Source: Tethya wilhelma
Taxonomy: Eukaryota > Porifera > Demospongiae > Tethyida > Tethyidae
NCBI GenBank assembly: GCA_964030475.1
Contig: CAXIPT010000003.1
Coordinates: forward strand, 867,023-931,022
Length of the DNA: 64,000 nt
Direction of reading: 5' to 3'
Part shown: in pieces, positions 22,524 to 33,049 of the stretch
How positions within the stretch are numbered: position 1 is the first letter of the stretch
Layout: each line of letters begins with the position of its first letter
The notes under the pieces: model-generated
Database searches by the model: none
Seen by the model: the letters and a program-made list of their open reading frames with translations, nothing else
What the model was told of the DNA's origin: nothing
Made by a program: the position numbers and the translations under genes

Positions 22524-22929
22524 GTGTACGTGGCTTAAAAAACTAAAAAAAAATTAACATGTATAACTTCGTTTATATATCAGCTTCCGAATTCCCAACA
22601 GTTAGAATGAAAGGCACCATAATATGCATGGTGTACTCGTGTATATTCATGAGTGTGCGGTCAGTACGTACTGTGCATGTGACGAGCTTGAAAGAATTCC
22701 CAATGCAAGGACAGAGGCTAATTCATTACATTCTTGTGCAGATCAGGAAAAAAAATGATTATAATCTTAATACAGACTGCAATCATGCGCAGAAAATAGT
22801 TTAATGAGGCTAAACCATATATAGGCATTATGGAACAAGAGCATGCATGTAAGGTGGATAGCAGCTGCATGAACTAAATAAATATCAAAAAGTACTATTT
22901 TTATCATTTTATTCACGGCATCAAAAAGA

Positions 22930-24222
22930 ATGGCTGCAGAGGCAGGACAAGGCTCAATTTCTGGCACAGTAGAATATATTGATTACGTTCTTATTGGTAA
23001 GACTGGTATGGGAAAGAGTACCACTGGCAATAAATTACTTGGAGTTTATGACAATAATAACACAATCTGTGATAGCACTTTCAAATTAACTGTTCATGAG
23101 AGCAAAATTCCTGGTCTGTTAAAACAAGGAAACACTACGAGTGATGTTGTTCGATACCGACAGATGCTGATGAAATCAGTATCATCCTCGAGCTCACAAG
23201 AACCTCAAGTGGACCTGTTCAGCAAGTTTGATGAAGGAGAACTAACAGATGTGGAATCCACCACTAAAACATGCCAAATGATTTCCAATCAGAAGAATAT
23301 TCGGGTACTTGATGTACCAGGATTTGCAGATACTAGACGTGGTGGACCTGGCAGAACTGTCTACTCTAACAATCTAGCCCTCATACGTCAGCTTGTACGC
23401 ATACAAATAGAAAAAAAGTTGAAGATAAGGTACCTTTTGTATTTTTTACCAGAAAGAGGAGTAATGGAGAAAGCTACTGGTGTCCTACAAGAGGAAATAG
23501 ATGTGTTGTGCTATTTCTTTGGAATGAAAGTATTTCAGCACATGTTTATAATTGCTACATGCTCTCCATGGCAGCAACAGAGCCAACCATTTGGAGATAA
23601 GCATGCTATCGACCACATTACTAAGGTGTTTGTAGCAGCTGTTGAGGAGGCTGTAGGTGATCATGAATTCAAAGGCATATCAAGTAGAGGTTTCAAATGT
23701 CCCCCTGTTGTTTACATTGGCAAGGATTATGATGGTGCATACATTCATGAATCTTTACTGAAGGCAAAAAATAATCCTGATGAATACCTAGAGTTTGAAA
23801 TCAGGAATGATGTTTGCTCAAAATGTGCCTTAAGGAGCTTATATGTCCATGGCAGGGAAGAGCGTGTTTCTGTGATTGAGTCAGAGGATCAGGATCAAAG
23901 CAGCATTGACTATTATAACTCTAAGTGCCATCCTTTGTTTGTTCCCAGACATCTTACACTTACAAAAATCATTGGGGGAAGTCTGTATCTCATTGCAAAA
24001 GTGGCACAAAGTATAGTCCATGGAGAAGAACCTGAAGCAAAGACTTTCTACATTTTTGGTGAAGAGTGCATTAACTGCAAAAGAAAACCAGGTGCTCCTG
24101 GCTGCCTTACTGTAGAAAAAGAACATAAATTTAAAATGGGTATGTTTACCAATGCTGAAAGTGAATATGCAATGGTAGTAAACCATTCTAGCAATTTATT
24201 AAAGGATAATCTTATATTGTGA
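22930..24222 (+). CDS. AIG1/GIMAP-like GTPase paralogue 3, intact, 430 aa
   Basis: A single exon begins MAAEAGQGSISGTVEYIDYV. The P-loop GKTGMGKS is at residues 23-30, G3 DVPGFAD at 128-134, followed by a conserved VYSNNLALIRQLVRIQIEKK block and YFLPERGVMEKATG. The expected G4 aspartate motif is replaced by ATCSP (209-213). The C-terminal region has CSKC, SKCHPLFVPRHL, and GEECINCKRKPGAPGC, a pattern that could bind zinc. GTP binding is predicted from G1 and G3; base specificity is uncertain without a G4. No signal peptide or strong TM segment is seen. It lies between paralogues 2 and 4 on the same strand, so all three are likely tandem duplicates. An immune or stress role is inferred only from the family. 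Confidence 0.85.
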   Translation: MAAEAGQGSISGTVEYIDYVLIGKTGMGKSTTGNKLLGVYDNNNTICDSTFKLTVHESKIPGLLKQGNTTSDVVRYRQMLMKSVSSSSSQEPQVDLFSKFDEGELTDVESTTKTCQMISNQKNIRVLDVPGFADTRRGGPGRTVYSNNLALIRQLVRIQIEKKLKIRYLLYFLPERGVMEKATGVLQEEIDVLCYFFGMKVFQHMFIIATCSPWQQQSQPFGDKHAIDHITKVFVAAVEEAVGDHEFKGISSRGFKCPPVVYIGKDYDGAYIHESLLKAKNNPDEYLEFEIRNDVCSKCALRSLYVHGREERVSVIESEDQDQSSIDYYNSKCHPLFVPRHLTLTKIIGGSLYLIAKVAQSIVHGEEPEAKTFYIFGEECINCKRKPGAPGCLTVEKEHKFKMGMFTNAESEYAMVVNHSSNLLKDNLIL

Positions 24223-24956
24223 TAAATGAACTATAGGAAGAATAATGCATGAACACATGCATACTGTTGTGCGCAGTATATTTTTTTTACTTAATTTGTT
24301 TTCTATAGAATTAACCACTCTTAAAATTTAATAATTATAATTATAGTCCTTCTTGTCCTCTTTATCCCAATAATTATAAAATTCTTATAGTGCATTGTAT
24401 AACAAAAATGCTAGAATAACCATTTTGGCTAATATTACAGCTTACTTTACAACCACATAGTATAATTATAATGATAATATTGCACAATGCTATCACGGAT
24501 ATAAATTCTTATTCATGATATGATGCTGTAATTATCATTATTATTGATCATGAGAGTGGAAGACACGTGCCTATATGCACTACACATTTGACACTTATTA
24601 TTGTTCAGTAGTTAAAATTTAAAAAACAATAATTATATATTTTGAACACATTCATGCAACTATGAATTTTATGTTGCAACAGACCACCTGCAGAGTAGTC
24701 TACGATATAACGTCATAGTTGTAACCATTTTTGGCTATATATAATATAATTGTACAATCAACCATTCATAGTTGACATAACATAATATTCACGATGCTGT
24801 TTACAGCATAATGTTGAGAGAAGATAAATACCAATCGAGTCAGTTCTGGGAATATTATTATTATAAAACAGATATTTCAGTGACAATACTGAACATAAAT
24901 TAAACCATCTTTAAAATTCATTAATAAAATATCTTAGTATAATAATAATAATAGCA
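24223..24956. other. AT-rich intergenic, no gene seen
   Basis: Contains ATAATTAT-type low-complexity sequence only. The last part may be the promoter or 5'UTR of the kinase fragment that follows. Confidence 0.5.
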
Positions 24957-25057
24957 ATGGCTGAGAAACAACATCAAGATAGGCTCACAATTGGCTTTAA
25001 ATCAATTCAACTGCAAAAGGATCAAACTCTTGGTATTGGATCGTATGGCTCTGTTTG
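24957..25057 (+). CDS. Kinase-kelch family gene, N-terminal fragment cut by contig end
   Basis: Encodes MAEKQHQDRLTIGFKSIQLQ then DQTLGIGSYGSVC, i.e. the start and glycine-rich loop of the same kinase as at 30341. It differs at several residues (E3, D8/R9, K, Q), so it is a separate paralogue. It ends at the n at 25058. Confidence 0.7.
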
Positions 25058-25058
25058 N
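25058..25058. other. Contig join (single n)
   Basis: Interrupts a kinase reading frame right after the glycine-rich loop; the sequence following is unrelated. Confidence 0.85.
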
Positions 25059-25114
25059 CAGTATATATAATTATTGGCTATTTATTATCGTCTTGAACAA
25101 CTACTTAAAAATTA

Positions 25115-26410
25115 ATGGCTGCAAAGGCAGATACAAACCCTGGCACAGTGGAATATATTGACTATGTTCTTCTCGGTAAGACTGGGATGGGAAAGAGTAC
25201 AACTGGCAACAAATTGTTGGGGGTTTACGACAACAATTGCCAAATGACTGAGCACAACAGTCAAACACCCGGTCTCTTACAACATACAACATGTGCACTC
25301 AGATCGGACACTACTCAGAAGCACACTGCGGCTGAGCCGGGTGAATTCCGCCCACGACTAGCATCAGTTCGCTCACGTGCCGACTTGAAACTCATGTTTA
25401 AAGAAGGGAAACGAGGAGATGTGAATTCCACTACTAAAACGTGCCAACTCATTTCCAATCAGTATAACATTCGGGTACTTGATGTTCCAGGATTTGCAGA
25501 TACTAGAGTCGGTGGGTCTGGCAGTGTCTACTCTAACAATCTAGCTCTTATACGGCAGCTTGTACGCATACAAATAGAAAAAAATTTGAAGATTTGGGGT
25601 CTTTTATACTTTTTGCCAGAAAGAGGAGTAATAGAAAAAGCTAATGGTGCTCTGCGAGAGGAAATAGATGTTTTACATCATTTTTTCGGAATAAAAGTGT
25701 TTGAGCACATGTTTATAGTTGCTACTAATTCTCCACGTCGACGGCATAGCCCACCAATTCTTGAAGAAGATATTGAACATATTAAAAAGGTGTTTACAGC
25801 AGCTGTTAAGAATGTTGTTGGTGATGAGTTTGGTAAATTTGAATGTCCTCCTATCATCTACATTGACAAGGATGCTAGTGGTGTGGAGATTCAAGACTCG
25901 ATACTTAAAGTAGCAAAAAATGATTTTGACAAACGTTTGGAGTTTGAAATTAGGGGTGATGTGTGTTCAAAATGTAGTATCAAGATGTTCTACGCTGAGG
26001 GCAAGAAAGAATGTGTTTCTGTGGTCGAGTCAAGGGAAAAACACTGCGGCATCGACTATCAAGACTCCAAGTGCCATCCCTTTTTCATCCCCAGACATCT
26101 TAAACTTATAAAAATCATTGGAGGTACCCTGTATCTCCTTGCAAAAATGGCACATGTTTTATTTGGTGCAGCAGAACCTGATGAGTCATCCTTTGACCAC
26201 ATTTTTGGTGAAGAGTGTGCTCATTGTGGAGGGAAGCCTGGAGATCTAGGTTGTCTGCTTGTAGCACAAAATCAAAAATTTACTCTCAGACACAGTGGAA
26301 ATAGGCAAGTTGAGTACCTTGTAGATCATTCTAGTGAGTTTAACTTGGAAAAGCTAGTCAGTGAAGATGTCGATGAAGAAGTCAATGAAGAAGCGAATGA
26401 AAACAATTAA
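25115..26410 (+). CDS. AIG1/GIMAP-like GTPase paralogue 4, intact, 431 aa
   Basis: One exon starting MAAKADTNPGTVEYIDYVLL. P-loop GKTGMGKSTTGN, G3 DVPGFADTR and the LIRQLVRIQIEK block are conserved. The G4 position reads ATNSP, the third different non-canonical version in the cluster. The region between P-loop and G3 differs from the other paralogues. Cysteine motifs CSKC, SKCHPFFIPRHL and GEECAHCGGKPGDLGC keep the spacing of the other copies. The C-terminus ends in a Glu/Asp/Asn-rich stretch (DVDEEVNEEANENN) absent from the others. Start selected by alignment with paralogues 2 and 3. The next sequence downstream (26780 on) resembles ZNF106 intron. Confidence 0.85.
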   Translation: MAAKADTNPGTVEYIDYVLLGKTGMGKSTTGNKLLGVYDNNCQMTEHNSQTPGLLQHTTCALRSDTTQKHTAAEPGEFRPRLASVRSRADLKLMFKEGKRGDVNSTTKTCQLISNQYNIRVLDVPGFADTRVGGSGSVYSNNLALIRQLVRIQIEKNLKIWGLLYFLPERGVIEKANGALREEIDVLHHFFGIKVFEHMFIVATNSPRRRHSPPILEEDIEHIKKVFTAAVKNVVGDEFGKFECPPIIYIDKDASGVEIQDSILKVAKNDFDKRLEFEIRGDVCSKCSIKMFYAEGKKECVSVVESREKHCGIDYQDSKCHPFFIPRHLKLIKIIGGTLYLLAKMAHVLFGAAEPDESSFDHIFGEECAHCGGKPGDLGCLLVAQNQKFTLRHSGNRQVEYLVDHSSEFNLEKLVSEDVDEEVNEEANENN

Positions 26411-26779
26411 AGAAGTCACTATTGAAGATCAAAGCCAAGACTTTGTACACCCACACAAACTTTCAATTTTTGATTATATGCAGCATGCAGTTAGTACTAG
26501 AAGAATGTACGTAGTCTACACAGAAGCTAGCTTCTGTTTTAATTCTCTTGTTATATAGTTATAATAATTATGCTTGAAATCATCAAATCCCTATTATAAT
26601 ATTATCTCGTTGCAAAAGACTAAGTGGCACAAGACTTCGTTGGTGCAGCATAACTGCATGAATTGTCATTATAATTATTAAAATTCATAAAAAGTTTCAA
26701 AGTTTCATGCAAATGCACATGTGGACACGGTACATCATCAAGTAAAAATAATAGCTAGTCTAAGATGATATAAACATAA

Positions 26780-27060
26780 AATCAAATGAGAATAATTGTT
26801 ATTCATAGAACCATGATCATCATACAGTGTCAAAGGAAGCTGGAAAGATCAAAAGTTAAAAAAGCAAAATCATTAGCTAAGTAATAGACAAACACATGTA
26901 TATGCATGTACACCCCTGCACACAGTAGGTTGATATTAATTGGCAGATGAACATCTGCAGATGCATTGAAGATATTAATAGGTCAGAGCAATCATGCTTA
27001 ATTGTCAAGGAAACACTGTCTCTATGGCAACCAAAAAGTATGTATGTATGTATGTGTGTG
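26780..27060 (-). repeat. Duplicated ZNF106 intron fragment (copy A)
   Basis: Matches 41980-42190 through CATAGAACCATGATCATCAT-like, TTGGCAGATGAACA and AAGGAAACACTGTCTCTATG-like blocks. It precedes a kinase copy in the same contig, which supports the view that kinase genes sit in this ZNF106 intron. A short (TATG/GT)n run is at 27040-27072. Confidence 0.65.
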
Positions 27061-27373
27061 TGTGTGTGTGTGTTAGAATCACATCAATGACATGTTCTAC
27101 AGGAGGCCATAACAGACAATGGTGGACCTCAACTACCATGGAGTCTACAATCTTAATGTGTCCATATTTGGAATTGGAACTAGCAATTCATTATCAATGA
27201 TCCTGTTTGCAGCCAAAGAATATAATTGAGAGAAGACATTCACTGACTCAGTTAGACAGTTCATCTTTTGATTATCACAACACCTCAATCACACAGCTAA
27301 CAATTAAGCTGCTCAAATCTTGGCCTTTAGACATACAAGTATAGTACTGTTTACACTAAATGTAGGTCAAGTT

Positions 27374-27983
27374 ATGGCTCAGCATCAACATCTGGACCTG
27401 CCTAAAATTCAATTTAGATCAATTCAACTCCTAAAGGATCAAACTCTTGGTATTGGATCCTATGGCTCTGTTTGCAAGGCTCTGTGTGACGACGATCTGC
27501 TCTGTGCTGCTAAGATCATTCATCCAACTCTTTTTGATCCAAATGCACACAAACAAATTGAACGTCAAAGAGAACACAGACTACCTATTCGTCGTTTCTT
27601 GCAGGAGTGTGAGTTCATGAGTGCAATAAGGCATCCCAATATTGTACAGTTCCTGGGCACACACCAAGATCCTGAAAATAGACTACCAGTTCTACTAATG
27701 GAGCTCATGGACGATAGCTGATCTCCCAGTTACAGAATCCACCTGTGTCACACTTCATGATCGACTGTTAGCTATTGGTGGAGAGGATTCTAAAGGAACC
27801 ACTTCAAATGTTTATCAATACCATCCCACTTCCAACACATGGGAGGTCATCAGTCAGATGAATACAAGTCGATGGCTGTGTTTTGCAGCAGTTCTCCCCA
27901 CCAATGAACTAATGGTGGTGGGCGGCTACACTAATAGTTGGGGCAGTGCAACTGACTCAGTAGAAATAGCAACTGTTATCTAG
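27374..27983 (+). pseudogene. Kinase-kelch gene with a large internal deletion
   Basis: From MAQHQHLDLPKIQFRSIQLL the kinase N-lobe is conserved up to LLMELMDDS. The next bases jump to the last kelch repeat (DLPVTESTCVTLHDRLLAIG to VEIATVI, stop at 27981-27983). Compared with 30341-32704 about 1.7 kb is missing, and the join at about 27718 lies in a short shared GCT. The fusion creates a TGA at 27719-27721 and puts the tail out of frame, so no full protein is made. HRD, DFG and coiled coil are lost. Confidence 0.8.
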
Positions 27984-28142
27984 AGAGCAGGTCATTCTAA
28001 TTAATTTACACTAAATAAACCACACTTGTGTGAATACTATACAATGCTTATCAAGTCAACAATCATGAACAACAACAAACAGCTACACCACATACATGCA
28101 TGTAGAAACACAGGGCAGGCAAAATAAGTAGCAGTTCTACCA

Positions 28143-29440
28143 CTAGTTACATGCCAATGACTCAAGTATGTCCAGAAAGGGTAAAGCTACAAAGTGAATG
28201 TGATGAGCTAAGATTGCATGAATGAGGATTGGGAAAAATAACCTACATACATCATGTAGACTTACCTGGAGGCTTATCAGTTGTACAAGGCCTGAGGCTA
28301 GTCCAGCAAAGAGAGTGTCCTCTGATACACACATACACATCACCCTCACATGGAGGTCAAACTCAGCATACTTCTTGCCTTTCTGCATGTGTATATAACA
28401 GATAGTGGAACAAAACAAAACAAGAGAAAATCAGGCATTAGTGGAAATAAACAACAACAAAACAAGAGATAATCAGGCATTAGTGAAAATAAACAAAAAC
28501 AAAAAAGGAATATAGTGAATGAGCTAACTTTCTTGACTTTTAGTGTACATATTATGTGTGCTAGGCTATATGTAAGCACCTTACCATAATGTCATACATG
28601 ACTATGGTCTTGTCACTGGACCCAGAGAGGAGATACACCCTGTCTCTGGAATCATAGAGCTGGAGGGGGGGGGGGGAAGAGAGAGAGAGACACAGATGAT
28701 GGAATAATGTTAAATGTACATTGCAATTTTATAAATCTTAACCATATGGTATAATATATTAGCATGCTCTTTTTAGAGAATCTGCAGGTGCATAAATGAG
28801 TCGGTGAATTTGTAAAACACTGATATTCAATTGATAAACAAAGATTATGACAATACTATCAATGTCTGGCTGACTCACTTCCAAACAGGTGACTGTCTTC
28901 TTGTGGTACAGTAGAGTCTGAACAAGACCTCCAGACCGAGTGTCATGAATATTAATAGTGTTGTCATAGGAACCAGTGAACAAAGAATGACTATGTTTCT
29001 ACAAGAAGAGAGAGAAATGTAAGCTGGACAAAAAGTGAAATAAATGGTAAAGGGTCTTCATGTATAAAAGAATAATTGGTACAAGGTTGAAAGAAAAACA
29101 AGCTAGAAAGCTCTCAAGTATATGATATATGCACACATACCACAATGGACAAGACTGATTCTGAATGGGATACAGAGGTCACTGTATGGATTGCAGCTGG
29201 GACACTCCTCTTTGTACCTGCATATTCAAACACACATGCATTACAACATAATTATTGAGAACACACCACTGAATATAGCAAGTTCCTTTAGACTAGAAAA
29301 ACATCTATCTTTAATCATGTATACGTACCTTCATATTTTTCTCCATCCACCACTTCTTGATACTGTACCAGTTGTTTATGTTTTTGCAAAACTAGTCAGT
29401 AACGGTTTTTGATGCTAAAGTGGCATCAGCAGTTTTAAGA
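28143..29440 (-). pseudogene. ZNF106: ZNF106 middle WD40 exons, copy A
   Basis: Minus-strand exon-like blocks in order: LVQYQEVVDGEKYEG (about 29340-29375), TKRSVPAAIHTVTSVSHSES (about 29145-29220), HSLFTGSYDNTINIHDTRSG to KKTVTCLE (about 28880-28995), YDSRDRVYLLSG then SSDKTIVMYDI (about 28585-28660) and GKKYAEFDLHVRVMCMCVSE to LVQLISLQ (about 28270-28385). These are WD40 blades with GSYD and GSSDKT turns. The block set has no upstream zinc-finger part in this contig, which ends at 29905 inside the terminal zinc-finger exon of another copy. It could belong to an intact gene if contigs are reordered; as assembled it is a fragment. Confidence 0.65.
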
Positions 29441-29804
29441 GCTGTATGCTTTCATAATCATAACATAAACTTGAACATTGGATGGAACCATAGCTAGGCC
29501 TTGGCACAACTTCTACAGCACTACTATAAATTGGCTAAAGGAGAAGACAGTATTGAAGGAGACATACTCTGGGTTTGGACTGAGAATGAAATCTGATTCA
29601 ATGAATCGTACATGCATGACTGCACAATTTGAATATCACAATTAAAATTTTATCATCTCATGAAGTACTTAGTCCAGTTGGACAGACAGGAAATAGATAT
29701 TGTATAGAAATTCTAACAAGAATTGAGTAATAGTTTGGTACTGATATTAGTTAGCAATATAGTATCCACACACATTACATCATACGGCAGTTACTCATAA
29801 AACA

Positions 29805-29810
<6 letters not shown>

Positions 29811-29847
<37 letters not shown>
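29811..29847. repeat. (GA)n microsatellite
   Basis: Pure GA repeats, shorter in the homologous spots at 34353 and 40258. Confidence 0.9.
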
Positions 29848-29849
<2 letters not shown>

Positions 29850-29905
29850 TCCAGTGTCACTGAATTGCAGAATAATAAGAGAATTTAAAAATGTGCTCAC
29901 TTGAG

Positions 29906-29906
29906 N
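29906..29906. other. Contig join (single n), probably wrong neighbour
   Basis: The contig that starts at 29907 shares its first 73 nt with the end of the contig that stops at 42827. Confidence 0.85.
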
Positions 29907-30274
29907 GGTTTTTATTTTAATTTTTAGGGGCGTAACAGGATGTCACGCCCATTTCCAACGGGTCAAGAGCATGCCCAACTATTATCGTATATATTATTAA
30001 AATTAGCAAAGGAAACGGCGTTGCTCTTATCATCAGGTACGTTAATAACTCTCCAGTCTCTGGCTAAAACAGTCTGGCTAGCAAACAGAAACACAATTCT
30101 CGATGATAGAAGCATCTTTGCTCTTGACTGAACTGAGAACGATTACAAAAGTTGCCATGTGCTGATCACGTGACAAAGAATGACGTATGAATTAATTAAA
30201 AATAAAAAGCCTACACATTCAAAAATAGGAAGCGGGCGGGCCTGAGAAACTAATAATTTTTTTTGCCTGGCCTA
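29907..30274. mobile_element. Right part of an inverted-repeat transposon in the kinase 5'UTR intron
   Basis: It ends GCCTGAGAAACTAATAATTT then TTTTGCCTGGCCTA, the complement of the left end at 42685 (TAGGCCAGGCAAAAAAAATA, TTAGTTTCTCAGGC). Joined through the 73-nt overlap the element would be about 440 bp. No long coding region. Confidence 0.75.
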
Positions 30275-30340
30275 ACTAGTCAAATCTCAGTCTAACAACT
30301 TTAATCTTCATATAATATATGTTACTGATGTCTATAGGCT

Positions 30341-32704
30341 ATGGCTCAGCAACAACATCGAGACACGCCCACAATTGGCTTTAGATCAATTCAACTCCTA
30401 AAGGATCAAACTCTTGGTATTGGATCCTATGGCTCTGTTTGCAAGGCTCTGTGTGATGATCTGCTGTGTGCTGCTAAGATCATTCACCCAACTCTTTTCG
30501 ATCCAATTGCACACCGACAAATTGAACGTCAAAGAGAACACAGACTGCCCATTCATCGTTTTATGCAGGAGTGTGAGTTCATGAGTGCAATAAGGCATCC
30601 CAATATTGTACAGTTCCTGGGCACACACCAAGATCCTGAATTTAGACTGCCAGTTCTACTAATGGAGCTCATGGACAATAGCTTGACCCATTTCTTGGAG
30701 AGCTCACAGGATGCACTCCCCTACCACATCCAAGTCAACTTTTGCCATGACATCACCTTGGCCATTTCTTACCTCCACTCTAATGGAATCACTCACAGGG
30801 ATCTCTCTAGCAACAACGTGTTGCTATGTGGAACAATCAAAGCCAAAGTAACAGATTTTGGAATGGCAAAGCTTGGTGATATAAACCCTCAAGCTACTCG
30901 TGTGTCCTTCACATTGTGTCCAGGTACAGATGCCTATATGCCTCCTGAAGCTGTGCAAAATCCACCAGTTTATACAGAAAAGATTGACTGTTTTGCTATT
31001 GGAACACTCATCATCCAGATTTTGACCAGGGAATTCCCTAAACCTGGAAATAGACTTAAAATAATACACACAACTGATCCTCGATTCCCAACAATTGAAG
31101 CACGAGCTTCAGAAATTGAACGAAGACAAAACCATATCAGTCTAGTTGATCCCAACCACCCTCTCCTACCGATTGCACTCGACTGTCTGAAGGACAGTGA
31201 TGTTGAACGTCCTACAGCTCAGGAGCTGTGTCATAGAGTAGCAGCTCTGAAAGAAACACCTCAGTTCACAGAAAGTGTTAGGAGAGCTCAAGAAAGACCA
31301 GAACCAGCTGGTAATACAACTGAGAGAGAGGAAGAACTACAACAACAAGTTCAAGACAAAGATGACATCATACAACAAAAAGATGACATCATAGAACAAA
31401 AAGATCGGCAAATCCAAGGATTTCAGCAAATCATTGGGTCACAAAACAACCGCTTACAACAAAACGATGACATCATACAAGAGAAAAACGATATTATAAG
31501 AAACAATGAACAAACTATTGTAGATAGTCAACAAGAATGCCAACAGCTGAGAGGAACTATCAGAGACCAACAGAGACAACTGCAACAGGTCACTCAGCAA
31601 CTTGAATCTAGTCAACAAGTGACGGCTCAATTTCAGACACGAATCCAGGAACTAGAACAACAGCTGAAGAGAAAGTCACCAACTGAGGTAGTAGCTAAAC
31701 CAATACCAAGCCTCAGAGACCTCCCACAGACTCATCACTCAGAAGCCAGCACTAGAACAGCCACAGTAACCAGGGACAGCCTCACACTGAGGTGGAGAGA
31801 GGGCAAGAAGGCACCATGTAAGATGAACAGAGGGTCTAATGCTGTTGATGGTGAGAAGGTGTACGCTAAAAGTGGAGTTAAAACTGTCTATGCCTACAAC
31901 ACTAGGAATAAGACCTGGGAACAACTTCCAGACTGTCCATATTACTACAGTTCTCTAGTAGTCATCCAAAACTCCCTAACTGCCATTGGTGGGAGTAACA
32001 GTGACTTTGGTAGTAAGGTGACCAATCAGCTCTTCAGCCTCACTGGTGAGAGATGGACAGAGGTGTTCCCACCAATGCCCACCAAGAGAGTCAGTTTACC
32101 GATAGCAGTGACCACTGGACAAGCTCTGATAGTTGCTGGAGGAAGAGATCAAAATGCAAAGGAACTGAGAATGGTTGAAATCATGAACATTGATACAAAA
32201 CAATGGTCATCTGCTGCAGACCTTCCTGAACCACTCTGTAATGCCTCAGTAACCATCTGTCGTGAACGTATCTACATTGGTGGAGGAGTGAATGACAGAG
32301 AAGCTACCAAGTCAGTATACACCTGCACCCTGGCTGACCTCTTCCTGTCTTGTCAGTCAAGATCACTAGGAGAACGAATAGCTAAATATCTAACACTAAC
32401 CAGTCCACCCAGGCCTACCGTATGGAGCAAAGTTGCTGATCTCCCAGTTACAACATCCACTTTTGTCACATTTCATGATCGACTGTTAGCTATAGGTGGG
32501 TGGGATTCTAAAGGAGCCACTTCAGATGTCTATCAATACCATCCCACCTCCAACACATGGGAGGTTATCAGTCAGATGAATACTTGTCGATGGCAGTGTT
32601 TTGCAGCTGTTCTCCCCACCAGTGAACTAATGGTGGTGGGCGGCTACACCTCTAGTAGATGGGACAGTAAAACTGACTTGGTAGAAATAGCAACTGTTGT
32701 CTAG
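30341..32704 (+). CDS. Protein kinase-coiled coil-kelch fusion, 787 aa, intact
   Basis: Single coding exon; an AG acceptor lies just before it (TCTATAG then GCTATGG), matching a 5'UTR exon with donor found at 38849 and 42663. Residues 15-300 form a kinase domain: GIGSYG (26-31), Lys46 in CAAK, THRDLSSNNV (151-160), DFG (172-174) and PPE (201-203), so all catalytic residues are present; the style is TKL/tyrosine-kinase-like. About residues 320-455 are a Gln/Asp-rich coiled coil (repeated DDIIQQKD-type units). About 490-787 hold kelch-type repeats (repeated GG with downstream W, e.g. TAIGGSN, IVAGGRD, YIGGGVN, LAIGGWD, MVVGGYT), suggesting a beta propeller for binding a partner. Cytoplasmic signalling or scaffold function is inferred. 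The kelch end is followed by convergent ZNF106 exons. Confidence 0.85.
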   Translation: MAQQQHRDTPTIGFRSIQLLKDQTLGIGSYGSVCKALCDDLLCAAKIIHPTLFDPIAHRQIERQREHRLPIHRFMQECEFMSAIRHPNIVQFLGTHQDPEFRLPVLLMELMDNSLTHFLESSQDALPYHIQVNFCHDITLAISYLHSNGITHRDLSSNNVLLCGTIKAKVTDFGMAKLGDINPQATRVSFTLCPGTDAYMPPEAVQNPPVYTEKIDCFAIGTLIIQILTREFPKPGNRLKIIHTTDPRFPTIEARASEIERRQNHISLVDPNHPLLPIALDCLKDSDVERPTAQELCHRVAALKETPQFTESVRRAQERPEPAGNTTEREEELQQQVQDKDDIIQQKDDIIEQKDRQIQGFQQIIGSQNNRLQQNDDIIQEKNDIIRNNEQTIVDSQQECQQLRGTIRDQQRQLQQVTQQLESSQQVTAQFQTRIQELEQQLKRKSPTEVVAKPIPSLRDLPQTHHSEASTRTATVTRDSLTLRWREGKKAPCKMNRGSNAVDGEKVYAKSGVKTVYAYNTRNKTWEQLPDCPYYYSSLVVIQNSLTAIGGSNSDFGSKVTNQLFSLTGERWTEVFPPMPTKRVSLPIAVTTGQALIVAGGRDQNAKELRMVEIMNIDTKQWSSAADLPEPLCNASVTICRERIYIGGGVNDREATKSVYTCTLADLFLSCQSRSLGERIAKYLTLTSPPRPTVWSKVADLPVTTSTFVTFHDRLLAIGGWDSKGATSDVYQYHPTSNTWEVISQMNTCRWQCFAAVLPTSELMVVGGYTSSRWDSKTDLVEIATVV

Positions 32705-33049
32705 AGATCGAGCAGGTCATTCTAATTAATTTACACTAAATAAACCACACTTGTGTGAATACTATACAATAAGTACATGTACTGCATGGTTAAACCCAAG
32801 TTTGATATCACCATAGAGATACTTATTGAGTCAACAATCATGAACAACAACAAACTACACCACATACATGCATGTAGAAACACAGGGCAGGCAAAATAAG
32901 TAGCAGTTATACCACTAGTTACATGCCAATGACTCACGTATGCCCAGAAAGGGTAAAGTTACAAAGTGAATGCGATGAGCTACGATTGCATGAATGAGGA
33001 TTTGGAAAAATAACCTACATACATACATGTAGACATACCTGGAGGCTTA

